Origin: Candidatus Alistipes stercoravium
GTDB taxonomy: Bacteria > Bacteroidota > Bacteroidia > Bacteroidales > Rikenellaceae
Length of the DNA stretch: 64,000 nucleotides
NCBI GenBank assembly: GCA_019119615.1
Contig: DWWQ01000059.1
Span: 26,542-90,541 of the forward strand
Reading direction: 5' to 3'
The position numbers and the translations under genes are program-made. Below the pieces are notes generated by a model. It saw nothing but the letters and a program-made list of their open reading frames with translations. It did no database searches and was not told where the DNA came from. Shown here piece by piece: positions 9,785 to 18,406 of this stretch (position 1 is its first letter; every line of letters begins with the position of its first letter).

Positions 9785-9907
9785 ACCGATCCGGAGGCTT
9801 CTGACCGGGCCTCCGGGTACAAGAAATGCCGGGCGGAGAGCCGCAGCCGGCCCGGTCCCGGCGGAATCCCGGACAACCTGAAAATACAACCTGAAAAATA
9901 CGACGCT

Positions 9908-10627
9908 ATGAAAAAATGGATCACATGCTGCGTGCTCGGCCTGCTGCTGGCCGGTGCCGCACAGGCACAGAACTATTCGGACCTGCTCTACCGCGACTGG
10001 GCGGGTCTGCGGGCCTATGCCCAGGTGAACCGGACGCTCACCGAGCGTCCCGAGGTGGTCTTCATGGGCAATTCGATCACCGAGGGGTGGTTCAACCAGC
10101 ATCCCGACTTTTTCCGGAGGAACAACTTCGCCGGCCGCGGCATCGGCGGCCAGACCTCCTCGGAGATGCTCGTGCGTTTCCGCCAGGATGTCATCAACCT
10201 GCACCCCGAGGTGGTGGCGATCCTCTCGGGTACGAACGACATTGCGATGAACAACGGCTACATCGCGCTGGAAAACACCTTCCAGAACATCGTCTCGATG
10301 TGCGAGCTGGCGCGTTTCAACAACATCAAGGTGCTGCTCTGCTCGGTAACGCCCGCCACGGGCTTCGGATGGCGGCCGCAGGTGGACCCGCGGCCGCTCA
10401 TCCCGCAGCTCAACAGGATGCTGCGCGAGTATGCCGAGGCGACCGACGGCGTGGAGTGGGTCGATTACTTCTCGGCGCTGGCCGATGCCGACAACGGCCT
10501 GCGTGCGGAGTATTCGCCCGAGGGGTGCCACCCCAACGGCGAGGGGTACAAGGTCATGGAGCGGATCCTCGTCAGGGCGCTCCGTGCGCTCACCGGCTCC
10601 GACCGCGACTATTTCGTCTATGAGTAG
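9908..10627 (+). CDS. SGNH/GDSL-family esterase, exported
   Basis: A 239-aa secreted SGNH hydrolase, probably a carbohydrate acetylesterase. ATG at 9908 opens a clear signal peptide (MKKWITCCVLGLLLAGAAQAQ). The four SGNH blocks are present: GNSITEG (Ser nucleophile), GRGIGGQTSSE (Gly), SGTNDIA (Asn) and EGCHPNGEGY (His), with Asp missing from the DxxH spacing but replaced by Glu-Gly-Cys-His. It follows SusD after a terminator-bearing gap. Removing acetyl groups from the glycan before glycosidase attack is the usual role of such genes in polysaccharide utilisation loci; the substrate here is inferred. Confidence 0.85.
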   Translation: MKKWITCCVLGLLLAGAAQAQNYSDLLYRDWAGLRAYAQVNRTLTERPEVVFMGNSITEGWFNQHPDFFRRNNFAGRGIGGQTSSEMLVRFRQDVINLHPEVVAILSGTNDIAMNNGYIALENTFQNIVSMCELARFNNIKVLLCSVTPATGFGWRPQVDPRPLIPQLNRMLREYAEATDGVEWVDYFSALADADNGLRAEYSPEGCHPNGEGYKVMERILVRALRALTGSDRDYFVYE

Positions 10628-10638
10628 GCCCCGGAGTC

Positions 10639-10669
10639 TTGTCCGGGCTGCCGCCGATGGTTATATTTG
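10639..10669 (+). promoter_or_regulatory. Promoter for the sialate O-acetylesterase-like gene
   Basis: TTG (10639-10641), then a 20-nt spacer, then TATATTTG (10662-10669): a near-perfect Bacteroidetes housekeeping promoter. Transcription would begin a few bases before the ATG at 10687. Confidence 0.7.
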
Positions 10670-10686
10670 TAAAAAATTTGCATGCG

Positions 10687-12666
10687 ATGATACGAATGGG
10701 TAAACTCCTTCTTTTCGTGCTGGCGGGGCTGCTGCCCCTCCGGCTGCTGGCCGACGTGAAGCTCCCGGCCATCTTTACCGACAACATGGTGCTGCAGCGC
10801 GAGAGCGACGTGAAGCTCTGGGGCACGGCAGCACCCGACCGTACCGTGCGGATCACCACTTCGTGGGACGGCGCCCGCTATGAGGTGCCCTCGGATGCCG
10901 AAGGGCGCTGGACAGCGACGGTCCGGACCCCCGAGGCGGGCGGCCCCCATACGGTAACGCTGACCGACGGACGCCATCCCGTCACGTTGAGCAACGTGCT
11001 CATCGGCGAGGTGTGGATCTGCTCCGGACAGTCGAACATGGAGATGCGCGTGGGCGACCGCGTAACGGGCATGGAGCAGGAGCTCGCCGAGGCCGAAGGC
11101 TACCCGGAGATCCGCCTGCTGCATATCGACAACACGACGAGTCCCATGCCGCTTGACGATGCGAAGGTGCGCGACGGCGGGTGGCAGGTCTGCTCGGCGG
11201 AGCGTGTCCGCGACTTCTCGGCCACGGGCTACTTCTTCGGCAAGGAGCTGCACCGTGAGCTCGGGGTGCCCGTGGGTCTGATCGAGACCTGCTGGGGCGG
11301 CACGCTGGCCGAGGCGTGGACCTCGGGGGATGCGCTCTGCGACATCCCGGCCTTCCGCGGGCGGGTGGAGAAGGCGCGGACGCTTCCCTCCTCTGCCGAG
11401 GAGCGCACGCGGATCTTCCACGAGGATATCGACCGCTGGCGCGACGACATGGCGGCCGTCGATCCGGGCTTCCGCGGGGGTGAACCCTACTGGTCGCTGA
11501 CCGCGTTCGACGACACGGCATGGGGTGAGATCCAGGCTCCGGGCTTTGTGCAGCACCAGGGCCTCGACGGCTTCAGCGGCTTCCTGTGGATGCGCCGCAC
11601 GGTGGAGATTCCCGCCTCGTGGGCCGGCAAGGAGCTGACGCTGGAGCTGGCGGTCATCGACGACAACGACTTCACCTATTTCGACGGCGTGGAGGTCGGA
11701 CACACCGAAGGGTGCATGGCCTTCCGCCGCTACACCGTGCCGGCCTCGCTGGTCAAGGCGGGCCGCGCGACGATCGCCGTGCGCGTCATGGACACGGGCG
11801 GCCTGGGCGGCATCTTCGGCGATCCGAAGAGCATGGCGCTCCGCACGCCCGACGGCGACGTGCTGCCGCTGGCCGGCGCGTGGAAATACCACGTCGGACT
11901 GGGGCTGGGCGAGGCGCCCGAGCTGCCGGTCAATACCGCCACGGAGCCCAACTTCCCGTCGTTCCTCTACAACGCGATGATCCATCCGCTCGTGGGCTAC
12001 GGCATCCGGGGCGCGATCTGGTACCAGGGCGAGGCCAACGTGGCGCGCGCCGCGCAGTACGGCGACCTGCTGCCGCTGATGATCCGCGACTGGCGCAACC
12101 GCTGGGGGAATGACTTCCCCTTCTACATCGTCCAGCTGGCCAACTACATGAAGGTGCAGGAGGGCCCCGAGGAGTCGGAGTGGGCCGAGCTGCGCGAGGC
12201 CCAGACGAAGACGCTGCGCCTCGAGAATACGGGTATGGCGGTCATCATCGACATCGGCGATGCGGACGACATCCACCCGAAGAACAAGCCCGAGGTGGGC
12301 CGGCGCCTGGCGCTGCAGGCCCTTGCGAAGACCTACGGACGGCCGGTTCTCTGCTCGGGTCCCGTGTATGCGGGCTGCACGCTCGGCAACGGTGAGATCC
12401 GCATCCGCTTCTCGCAGACCGACGGCGGATTGAAGACGGCGGACGGCGGCGTTGTCAAGGGCTTCTGCATCGCCGGGGGCGACCACCGCTTCCACATGGC
12501 CGAGGCGCGCATCGAGGGCGACCAGGTCATCGTCCGCTCGCCGGAGGTGGCCTACCCCGTGGCCGTGCGCTACGCCTGGGCGAACAACCCGGTCTGCAAC
12601 CTGACGAACGGCACGGGACTGCCGGCCGGCCCGTTCCGTACGGACGACTGGACGGACGGCAAATAG
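10687..12666 (+). CDS. Sialate O-acetylesterase family protein (SGNH)
   Basis: A 659-aa exported protein of the sialate-O-acetylesterase/CE20-like type, with two SGNH halves split by a beta-sandwich insert. The start at 10687 (or 10696) precedes the signal segment GKLLLFVLAGLLPLRLLAD. Block I is ICSGQSNMEM near residue 114 with the nucleophile Ser, block III is IWYQGEANVARA near residue 446, and the Asp/His pair lies in DADDIHPKNK near residue 525. The insert (about 275-400) looks like a carbohydrate-binding beta-sandwich. It has its own promoter. The true substrate may be any O-acetylated sugar; sialic acid is only the family name, and no sialidase is in the window. Confidence 0.85.
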   Translation: MIRMGKLLLFVLAGLLPLRLLADVKLPAIFTDNMVLQRESDVKLWGTAAPDRTVRITTSWDGARYEVPSDAEGRWTATVRTPEAGGPHTVTLTDGRHPVTLSNVLIGEVWICSGQSNMEMRVGDRVTGMEQELAEAEGYPEIRLLHIDNTTSPMPLDDAKVRDGGWQVCSAERVRDFSATGYFFGKELHRELGVPVGLIETCWGGTLAEAWTSGDALCDIPAFRGRVEKARTLPSSAEERTRIFHEDIDRWRDDMAAVDPGFRGGEPYWSLTAFDDTAWGEIQAPGFVQHQGLDGFSGFLWMRRTVEIPASWAGKELTLELAVIDDNDFTYFDGVEVGHTEGCMAFRRYTVPASLVKAGRATIAVRVMDTGGLGGIFGDPKSMALRTPDGDVLPLAGAWKYHVGLGLGEAPELPVNTATEPNFPSFLYNAMIHPLVGYGIRGAIWYQGEANVARAAQYGDLLPLMIRDWRNRWGNDFPFYIVQLANYMKVQEGPEESEWAELREAQTKTLRLENTGMAVIIDIGDADDIHPKNKPEVGRRLALQALAKTYGRPVLCSGPVYAGCTLGNGEIRIRFSQTDGGLKTADGGVVKGFCIAGGDHRFHMAEARIEGDQVIVRSPEVAYPVAVRYAWANNPVCNLTNGTGLPAGPFRTDDWTDGK

Positions 12667-12702
12667 GCCGCGCCGGAGGTTTCGCGATTCGGCGGAAACG
12701 AT

Positions 12703-12710
12703 TATCTTTG
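12703..12710 (+). promoter_or_regulatory. Promoter -7 element (TATCTTTG) for the HTCS gene
   Basis: TATCTTTG matches TAnnTTTG, with a weak TTTC at 12680-12683 at the -33 distance. It gives the regulator its own promoter, 23 bp before the ATG at 12733. Confidence 0.6.
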
Positions 12711-12732
12711 CTTCAGAAACGGCCGACAGCGG

Positions 12733-15700
12733 ATGAAGAGGATCCTGTGGATATGGTGTATGCTGCTGCTCGCGGTCCCGGCAGGGGCCGCGGTGCGGCG
12801 CAACGTGCTCTCGAACGACAACGGGTTGTCGAACAGCTCGGTAACCTGCATCTGCCAGGACTCCTCGGGCATGCTGTGGCTCGGAACGTGGGACGGACTG
12901 AACCGTTACGACGGTTCGGAATTCCGCGTCTACAAGTTCGAGCCCGACAATCCGAATACGATCTCGAACAACGTCATCCGCCGCATCGTCGAGGAGCGGG
13001 CCGGCGTGCTCTGGATCGCCACCGACTACGGCATCAACCGCCTCGACGTCCGGAGCGGCCGTATCGACCGCTTCTATCCCGGCTATGAGAAGAGCAGCCC
13101 CGTCGGCGAACAGGCTTTCTGCGTGGCGGCGGCACCCGACGGTGAGGTCTTCTGTGCCTCGGCCGGTTGGGGCATCGCCCGGTATGACCGGGATGCGGGG
13201 CAGTTCGTGGCGCTCAACCTCCCGCACTTCAACTCTACGGAGGTGCGGATGCTCTGTGCGCCCGACGCCGAACACCTGCTGCTGCTCATGACCTCGGGGC
13301 GTCTGGTGCAGGCGCGCTGCGCGCCCTCCGCGTCGGGCCATGCGGAGATTGCGGAGACGGCGGAGCTGCTTCCCGGGCGGCGGGTTGCGGCGCTGTTCGA
13401 AACCTCCCGGCGGATCTATATTGCCGACGGGGACACCGTGCTCCATCTCTACGACCGTGCCGCGGGATGTATCACGGGGGAGATCCCCCTTCCGCTGCCT
13501 TCGAAGGAGCGGCTCTGCGCCCTCGCGGAATATCCCGACGGACGGCTGGTCTGCGCCTTCCAGAACTCCGATACGCGGATCTATGACCCGGCCGCGGGGA
13601 CGTTCGCTCCGCTGGAGGAGCTTTCGGGAGTCCCGGTGCTTTCGCTGCTCTACGGCTCGCAGAATATCCTCTGGGCGGGCAGCGACGGACGGGGCGTTCT
13701 CAACCTCTACGAAGACGACATCGAATTCAACCGTACGGAAAACAGCCGGATGTTCGGCGAGAAGAGCGCTCCCGTGCGGTCGTTCTTCGAAAACGACCGC
13801 GGCGACCTCTACGTTGCCACGAAAGGCAACGGCATCTACGTCCTGCGGGCCGACGGCTCTTCGGGCGGGACCTACGACCGCACGAACGGCCTGGGCAATG
13901 CTTCGGTCTATGCGCTGGCCGCAGGCTACGGCGACGACCTGTTTATCGGCCACGACGGTGTGGGCCTCGACGTGCTGTCGTTCGAAACGGGGCGTCTGAC
14001 GACGCTCGCACCGCTGCCGGGGAGCCGTTTCGGCTCGGTCTATGCGATCCGGCGCGACACGGTGAACGGCCGGCTGTGGCTCGGCACGAACGGCTACGGC
14101 TTGGTTGGCCTGCGCCTCCGCGGGACGGGCGACGGCCGCTACGAGATTCTCGAACAGCGGATCTACGTCAATGACAAGGACGATGCGGCGTCGTTGAGCA
14201 ACAACAATGTCTTCGCGATTGCCCCGGCCGGCGGCGGGCGCCTCTGGCTCGGCACGCGCGGCGGAGGTCTGAACCTCTTCGACCCCTCCACGGGGCGTTT
14301 CGAGGTCCACACGACCGCCACGGACACCCGTCCGATCAGCAGCAACGACATCCTCTCGCTCTATGTGAGCCGTGATTCGACGCTCTGGATCGGCACCGGC
14401 TATGGGCTCAACCGCCTGATCCGTGAAAAGGACGGGTCGATCTCCTTCCGCTGGTATACCGAGAAGGAGGGGCTTCCCAACAATACGATCCACGGCATCC
14501 TGGAGGACGATGCGGGCGACCTGTGGTTGAGTACGAACAAGGGTCTTGCGAAGCTCGATCCCGCGACCGGGCAGGTCGTCAGCTACTACCGTTTCAAGGC
14601 GTTGCAGAGCAACGAGTTCTCCGACGGCGCCTATTACCGCACCCCTTCGGGCGAGATGTGCTTCGGCGGTGTGGACGGCTTCAACCGCTTCGATCCCGAC
14701 GACATCCACATGCGCGACTATGCGCCTCCGGTGCTGCTGCGCTCGTTTACCGTGCGCCAGAAGCCCTTGGCGGATTTCCGCACCGACGAGGAGATCACCC
14801 TCTCCTGCAACGAAAACTTCTTCAGTGTCGGGTTCTCGGCTCTGGAGTACATCCGCAACGAGAGTTGCGAGTATGCCTACATCCTGCGGGGCTTCGACGA
14901 CGACTGGGTCTACAACGGCACGGACAACACGGCGGTCTTCACCAACGTGCCTCCCGGAAACTACGAGTTTTCGGTGCGGGCGACAAACGGCGACAAGGTC
15001 TGGAGCGACCGCGAGACGACGCTGCGCATCCGCGTGCGGCCGCCGTGGTGGAACACGACAATGGCCTATGTGGCCTATCTGCTGCTGATCGCCGGGGCGG
15101 TCTATGCGGTCTACTTCATCGCCAACGAGCGGATCGAGCAGCGTCGCAGCCTGCTCATCGAGTCGATGAACCGGGTGCAGCAGCGCGAGAGCTACGAGGC
15201 GAAGCTGCGCTTCTTCACCTCCATCGCCCATGAGTTCTGCACGCCGCTGACGCTCATCTACGGTTCCGGGGAGCAGCTGCTCGGCAGCTACAGCCTTGCT
15301 CCCGAGGTGGTGCGCCATGTGCGGATCATCCGCAACAACGCGGCGCGCATGCAGCGCCTGATCGGCGAGCTGATGGACTTCCGCCGCGTCGATACGGGCC
15401 ACTACGAACCCCGCTTCGCCGAGGTCGATGCCGCGGAACTCCTCTCGTCAATCGTCGATAACTTCAACGAGGTGAACGAGCAGCGGCGCATCGACCTGCG
15501 CGTCGCGCTGCCCGCAGCCGGCGTGGTGATCGTAAGCGACCGCGATGCCCTGGAGAAGATCCTCTACAACCTCGTCTCCAACGCCTACAAATATACGCCG
15601 AAGGGAGGCTGGATCGAGGTGGCGCTGGAGGCGTCCGCCGCCCGTACGGTGTTCCGGATCTCCAACTCGGGCAAGGGTATCAAGCCCGAGGATATCGGCA

Positions 15701-16761
15701 ATGTCTTCAACCGTTTCGAGATCCTCGACAACTTCGAGCGTTCGGCCAGCGAGGGGCGCGTCATGCGCAACGGCATCGGCCTGGCGCTGGCCAAGAGCCT
15801 TGCGGAGGTGCTCTCCGGGACGCTCTCCGTGGTCAGTGAACCGGGGTCGAGCACGACCTTCACCCTCGATCTTCCCGTGTTGGGCTGCGAGCGGATTACC
15901 GCCGGGGAACCGGTGCAGGCCGACGACGCGGCTCCTTTGGCCGGGGAGGAGCTTCCCGATACGGGGGACGAATCGGCCGCAGCCCCGTCCGTCCCGGGCG
16001 AGGCGGCGATCCTCGTTGTCGATGACGAGCAGCAGATGCGTGATCTGGTGGCCGAGATTCTCGGCGCGTCGTACACGGTGCTCCAGGCGGCCGACGGCGA
16101 GGAGGCCATCGGGATCCTCAAGCGGCGCCGTCCGGATCTGATATTGAGCGATATCAATATGCCGCGTCTCGACGGCCTCGGGCTGCTCCGCTACCTCAAG
16201 CAGAACGAGATCACGCGCTACATACCCTTCGTCTTCCTGGCCTTCAAGACCGATGTCGAGCAGGAGATCCACGGCTATGAACTCGGCGGCGACGGCTATA
16301 TCTCCAAGCCGTTCCATCCCAAGCACCTGCAGGCCGTCGTGCAGCAGATTCTCACCAACCGCCGCTCGCTGCGCAACTACTACAATTCGGCGATCTCGAC
16401 GGCCGACGTCTACGAGGGCAACACGATCGACGCCGACGACAAGAAGTTCATCGTGCAGCTCACGCGGATCATCGAGGAGAACCTCACGGACGAGAACCTT
16501 TCGCTGAATTTCCTCTGCGACAAGATGTGCGTGAGCCGCATGAGCCTCTACCGCAAGATCAAGGAGATCACGCAGCTGACGCCGAGCGAATACATCCGCA
16601 AGGTGAAGCTCCGCCACGCCACGCACCTGCTCCGCACGACGGGCATGACGATCCAGGAGGTGATGTTCTGCTCGGGCTTCAACAACAAGTCCTACTTCTA
16701 CCGCGAATTTGCGAAGGAGTACCGCATGTCGCCGCGCGAGATGCGCGAGCGGGGTGAATAG
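12733..16761 (+). CDS. Hybrid two-component system regulator (HTCS)
   Basis: A 1342-aa one-protein sensor/regulator of polysaccharide utilisation. In order: a signal sequence; a periplasmic two-propeller sensor of repeated Reg_prop motifs (e.g. GMLWLGTWDGLNRY); a Y_Y_Y domain (about 675-770); one membrane helix (about 776-796); a HisKA helix with His833 (SIAHEFCTPLTLI); a HATPase with NLVSNAYKYTP and the GIGLALA loop; a receiver with Asp1140 (LSDINMPRLDG); and an AraC-type HTH at the C-terminus. In the receiver the usual LTAK is LAFK, so the conserved Thr/Ser is Ala1170. It should bind a released oligosaccharide in the periplasm and activate the neighbouring susCD and glycosidase genes. Confidence 0.97.
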   Translation: MKRILWIWCMLLLAVPAGAAVRRNVLSNDNGLSNSSVTCICQDSSGMLWLGTWDGLNRYDGSEFRVYKFEPDNPNTISNNVIRRIVEERAGVLWIATDYGINRLDVRSGRIDRFYPGYEKSSPVGEQAFCVAAAPDGEVFCASAGWGIARYDRDAGQFVALNLPHFNSTEVRMLCAPDAEHLLLLMTSGRLVQARCAPSASGHAEIAETAELLPGRRVAALFETSRRIYIADGDTVLHLYDRAAGCITGEIPLPLPSKERLCALAEYPDGRLVCAFQNSDTRIYDPAAGTFAPLEELSGVPVLSLLYGSQNILWAGSDGRGVLNLYEDDIEFNRTENSRMFGEKSAPVRSFFENDRGDLYVATKGNGIYVLRADGSSGGTYDRTNGLGNASVYALAAGYGDDLFIGHDGVGLDVLSFETGRLTTLAPLPGSRFGSVYAIRRDTVNGRLWLGTNGYGLVGLRLRGTGDGRYEILEQRIYVNDKDDAASLSNNNVFAIAPAGGGRLWLGTRGGGLNLFDPSTGRFEVHTTATDTRPISSNDILSLYVSRDSTLWIGTGYGLNRLIREKDGSISFRWYTEKEGLPNNTIHGILEDDAGDLWLSTNKGLAKLDPATGQVVSYYRFKALQSNEFSDGAYYRTPSGEMCFGGVDGFNRFDPDDIHMRDYAPPVLLRSFTVRQKPLADFRTDEEITLSCNENFFSVGFSALEYIRNESCEYAYILRGFDDDWVYNGTDNTAVFTNVPPGNYEFSVRATNGDKVWSDRETTLRIRVRPPWWNTTMAYVAYLLLIAGAVYAVYFIANERIEQRRSLLIESMNRVQQRESYEAKLRFFTSIAHEFCTPLTLIYGSGEQLLGSYSLAPEVVRHVRIIRNNAARMQRLIGELMDFRRVDTGHYEPRFAEVDAAELLSSIVDNFNEVNEQRRIDLRVALPAAGVVIVSDRDALEKILYNLVSNAYKYTPKGGWIEVALEASAARTVFRISNSGKGIKPEDIGNVFNRFEILDNFERSASEGRVMRNGIGLALAKSLAEVLSGTLSVVSEPGSSTTFTLDLPVLGCERITAGEPVQADDAAPLAGEELPDTGDESAAAPSVPGEAAILVVDDEQQMRDLVAEILGASYTVLQAADGEEAIGILKRRRPDLILSDINMPRLDGLGLLRYLKQNEITRYIPFVFLAFKTDVEQEIHGYELGGDGYISKPFHPKHLQAVVQQILTNRRSLRNYYNSAISTADVYEGNTIDADDKKFIVQLTRIIEENLTDENLSLNFLCDKMCVSRMSLYRKIKEITQLTPSEYIRKVKLRHATHLLRTTGMTIQEVMFCSGFNNKSYFYREFAKEYRMSPREMRERGE

Positions 16762-16806
16762 GGCTCCGCAGCGTCGTTTTCTCACGTTACCATACGAAAC
16801 GGATAT

Positions 16807-16845
16807 AATAGTGTACTTCCGGCGGCCGGGGGTATACTATTTTTG
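16807..16845 (+). promoter_or_regulatory. MFS gene promoter with imperfect inverted repeat
   Basis: TATTTTTG (16838-16845) matches the TAnnTTTG element 24 bp before the ATG. It overlaps the right arm of an imperfect inverted repeat, AATAGTGTAC (16807-16816) against GTATACTATT (16832-16841). The right arm contains the ATAGTATAC 9-mer shared with the GH130 promoter. Confidence 0.45.
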
Positions 16846-16868
16846 TTGTGCGATACCAAACTACTGAC

Positions 16869-18152
16869 ATGAAAGAAGCCACAGCCGCCGGCCCGAAGCA
16901 CGGTGTGTTCTACCGGGTCCTGTCGGAATTCAGACACTTCGGCACCTATCCGTTCAACATGCGGATCCTGCTGATGACGAACATGCTCTACGCCTTCGTC
17001 CTTCCGGTCGTCGAGCTCTTCGTCGGCACCTATATCATGCGCAACAGCTCGGAACTGGCCTACGTCGTGGGCTACCAGCTGGCCGTCTATACGGGCATCC
17101 CGATCACCTTCCTCATCAACGGATTCCTGATGCGCCGCATCCGCATCTCGCACCTCTATTCGTTCGGCATGCTGTTGAGCGGCGTCTCGATGGCGGTGAT
17201 GATGTCGCTCGAGACGCTCGAACTGGGCGGAATCATCCTCGCGGGCCTCATCATGGGCCTCTCGTACGGATTTTTCTGGGCCAACCGCGACTTCCTGGCC
17301 CTGGCCTCGACCGACGACGGCAACCGCAACTACTACTACGGACTGGAAAGCTTTTTCAATACGGTGGCCAGCGTCGTCGTGCCGGGCATGATCGGGGCCT
17401 TCCTCGGTGCCACGGCCGACCACGGCTGGTTTGCGGGCAACATCAACTTTGCCTACAAGCTCGTTACGCTCTTCGTCTTCGTGCTGACGATCATCGCCTC
17501 GGCGGTCGTTACGCGGGGCCGCTTCGCCGAACCGAAGCACGAACGCTTCATCTTCCGGCACTTCGACGCCCTCTGGCGGCGGATGATGCGCCTCGCCGTG
17601 CTGAAGGGCATCGCCCAGGGCTACATCGTTACGGCCCCCTCGATGCTCGTCATGACGCTCGTGGGCAACGAGACGACGCTCGGCACCCTGCAGTCGATCG
17701 GCGCCATCGTCTCGGCCGTGCTGCTCTACCTGCTGGGGCGCTTCACCACCTCGCGCCACCGCGTGGCGATCTTCTCCGCGGGTCTGCTGCTCTTCGCCCT
17801 CGGCGGGGCCTTCAATGCCGTGCTCTACTCCGCAACGGGCGTGATCGTCTTCATGCTGTGCCTCGTGCTCGGCCGTCCGCTGATGGACCTGGGCTACTTC
17901 CCGATCCAGCTGCGCGTGATCGACTGCGTAAGCCGCAAGGAGCGCCGCAACTCCTACGCCTACATCTTCATCCACGAGTTCGCGCTCTACCTGGGCCGTT
18001 TCTTCGGCTGCGGACTCTTCATCGTACTGACCCTCACCGTTTCGGACACCTTCGCGATCCGCTATGCCCTGCTCATCATCGGCATCATCCAGCTGATCTC
18101 GATCGTCATATCACGGAATATCACCCGCACGCTCGACCGCAGCGGGTGCTGA
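16869..18152 (+). CDS. MFS-family permease
   Basis: A 427-aa inner-membrane protein with about 12 hydrophobic helices and no signal peptide. I chose ATG 16869 over the GTG at 16848 because it follows the promoter at a sensible distance. Two six-helix halves are separated by a charged loop near residues 217-240 (VVTRGRFAEPKHERF). It lies directly after the regulator with its own promoter, and the promoter shares a motif with that of GH130. Uptake of a mannose-containing di- or oligosaccharide from periplasm to cytoplasm, feeding the cytoplasmic GH130 enzyme, is the natural inference. No substrate-specific motif is recognised. Confidence 0.8.
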   Translation: MKEATAAGPKHGVFYRVLSEFRHFGTYPFNMRILLMTNMLYAFVLPVVELFVGTYIMRNSSELAYVVGYQLAVYTGIPITFLINGFLMRRIRISHLYSFGMLLSGVSMAVMMSLETLELGGIILAGLIMGLSYGFFWANRDFLALASTDDGNRNYYYGLESFFNTVASVVVPGMIGAFLGATADHGWFAGNINFAYKLVTLFVFVLTIIASAVVTRGRFAEPKHERFIFRHFDALWRRMMRLAVLKGIAQGYIVTAPSMLVMTLVGNETTLGTLQSIGAIVSAVLLYLLGRFTTSRHRVAIFSAGLLLFALGGAFNAVLYSATGVIVFMLCLVLGRPLMDLGYFPIQLRVIDCVSRKERRNSYAYIFIHEFALYLGRFFGCGLFIVLTLTVSDTFAIRYALLIIGIIQLISIVISRNITRTLDRSGC

Positions 18153-18340
18153 TCGGAACCGTCGCTGCGGCGGCCATCCGTCGCCGCACGACGTGATAGA
18201 GTATCTCATATGTTTAGGTTTTGGCTGGGGACGTCAGCGCCGTGAGGCAGCCGATGTCTCCTTTTTTGTGCGCACGGGTGTACGGTCCCGCACGGGCCGG
18301 GAACGGGCTTCCGGGGCCGCTGCCGACCCGTCGCGGTACG

Positions 18341-18376
18341 AAAAAAGATCCGGGAGCCGCCCGCAGGCGCTCCCGG
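18341..18376 (-). terminator. Terminator of the minus-strand mannosidase operon
   Basis: On the minus strand, CCGGGAGC-(11 nt)-GCTCCCGG is followed by ATC and a run of six T (complement of 18341-18346). It sits 30 bp after the stop of the SGNH gene, the last gene of the operon. The remainder of the 18153-18406 gap shows nothing else. Confidence 0.7.
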
Positions 18377-18406
18377 ATTCGGAAGAAGGGTATTTTCGAG
18401 TGGGTA

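Noticed and set aside
4802..10531. 1909-codon open frame on the minus strand opposite susC-susD-SGNH
   Set aside because: It spans three real genes in antisense, and its product is low-complexity (Val, Arg, His, Gly); this is an artefact of GC-rich codons lacking stops.
10012..12666. Sialic acid utilisation locus suggested by the sialate O-acetylesterase name
   Set aside because: No sialidase, nanA, nanE or sialic acid transporter is in the window; the family acts on many acetylated sugars.
10618..15402. 1594-codon minus-strand open frame
   Set aside because: Antisense shadow of the esterase and HTCS genes, with no domain and no plausible start context.
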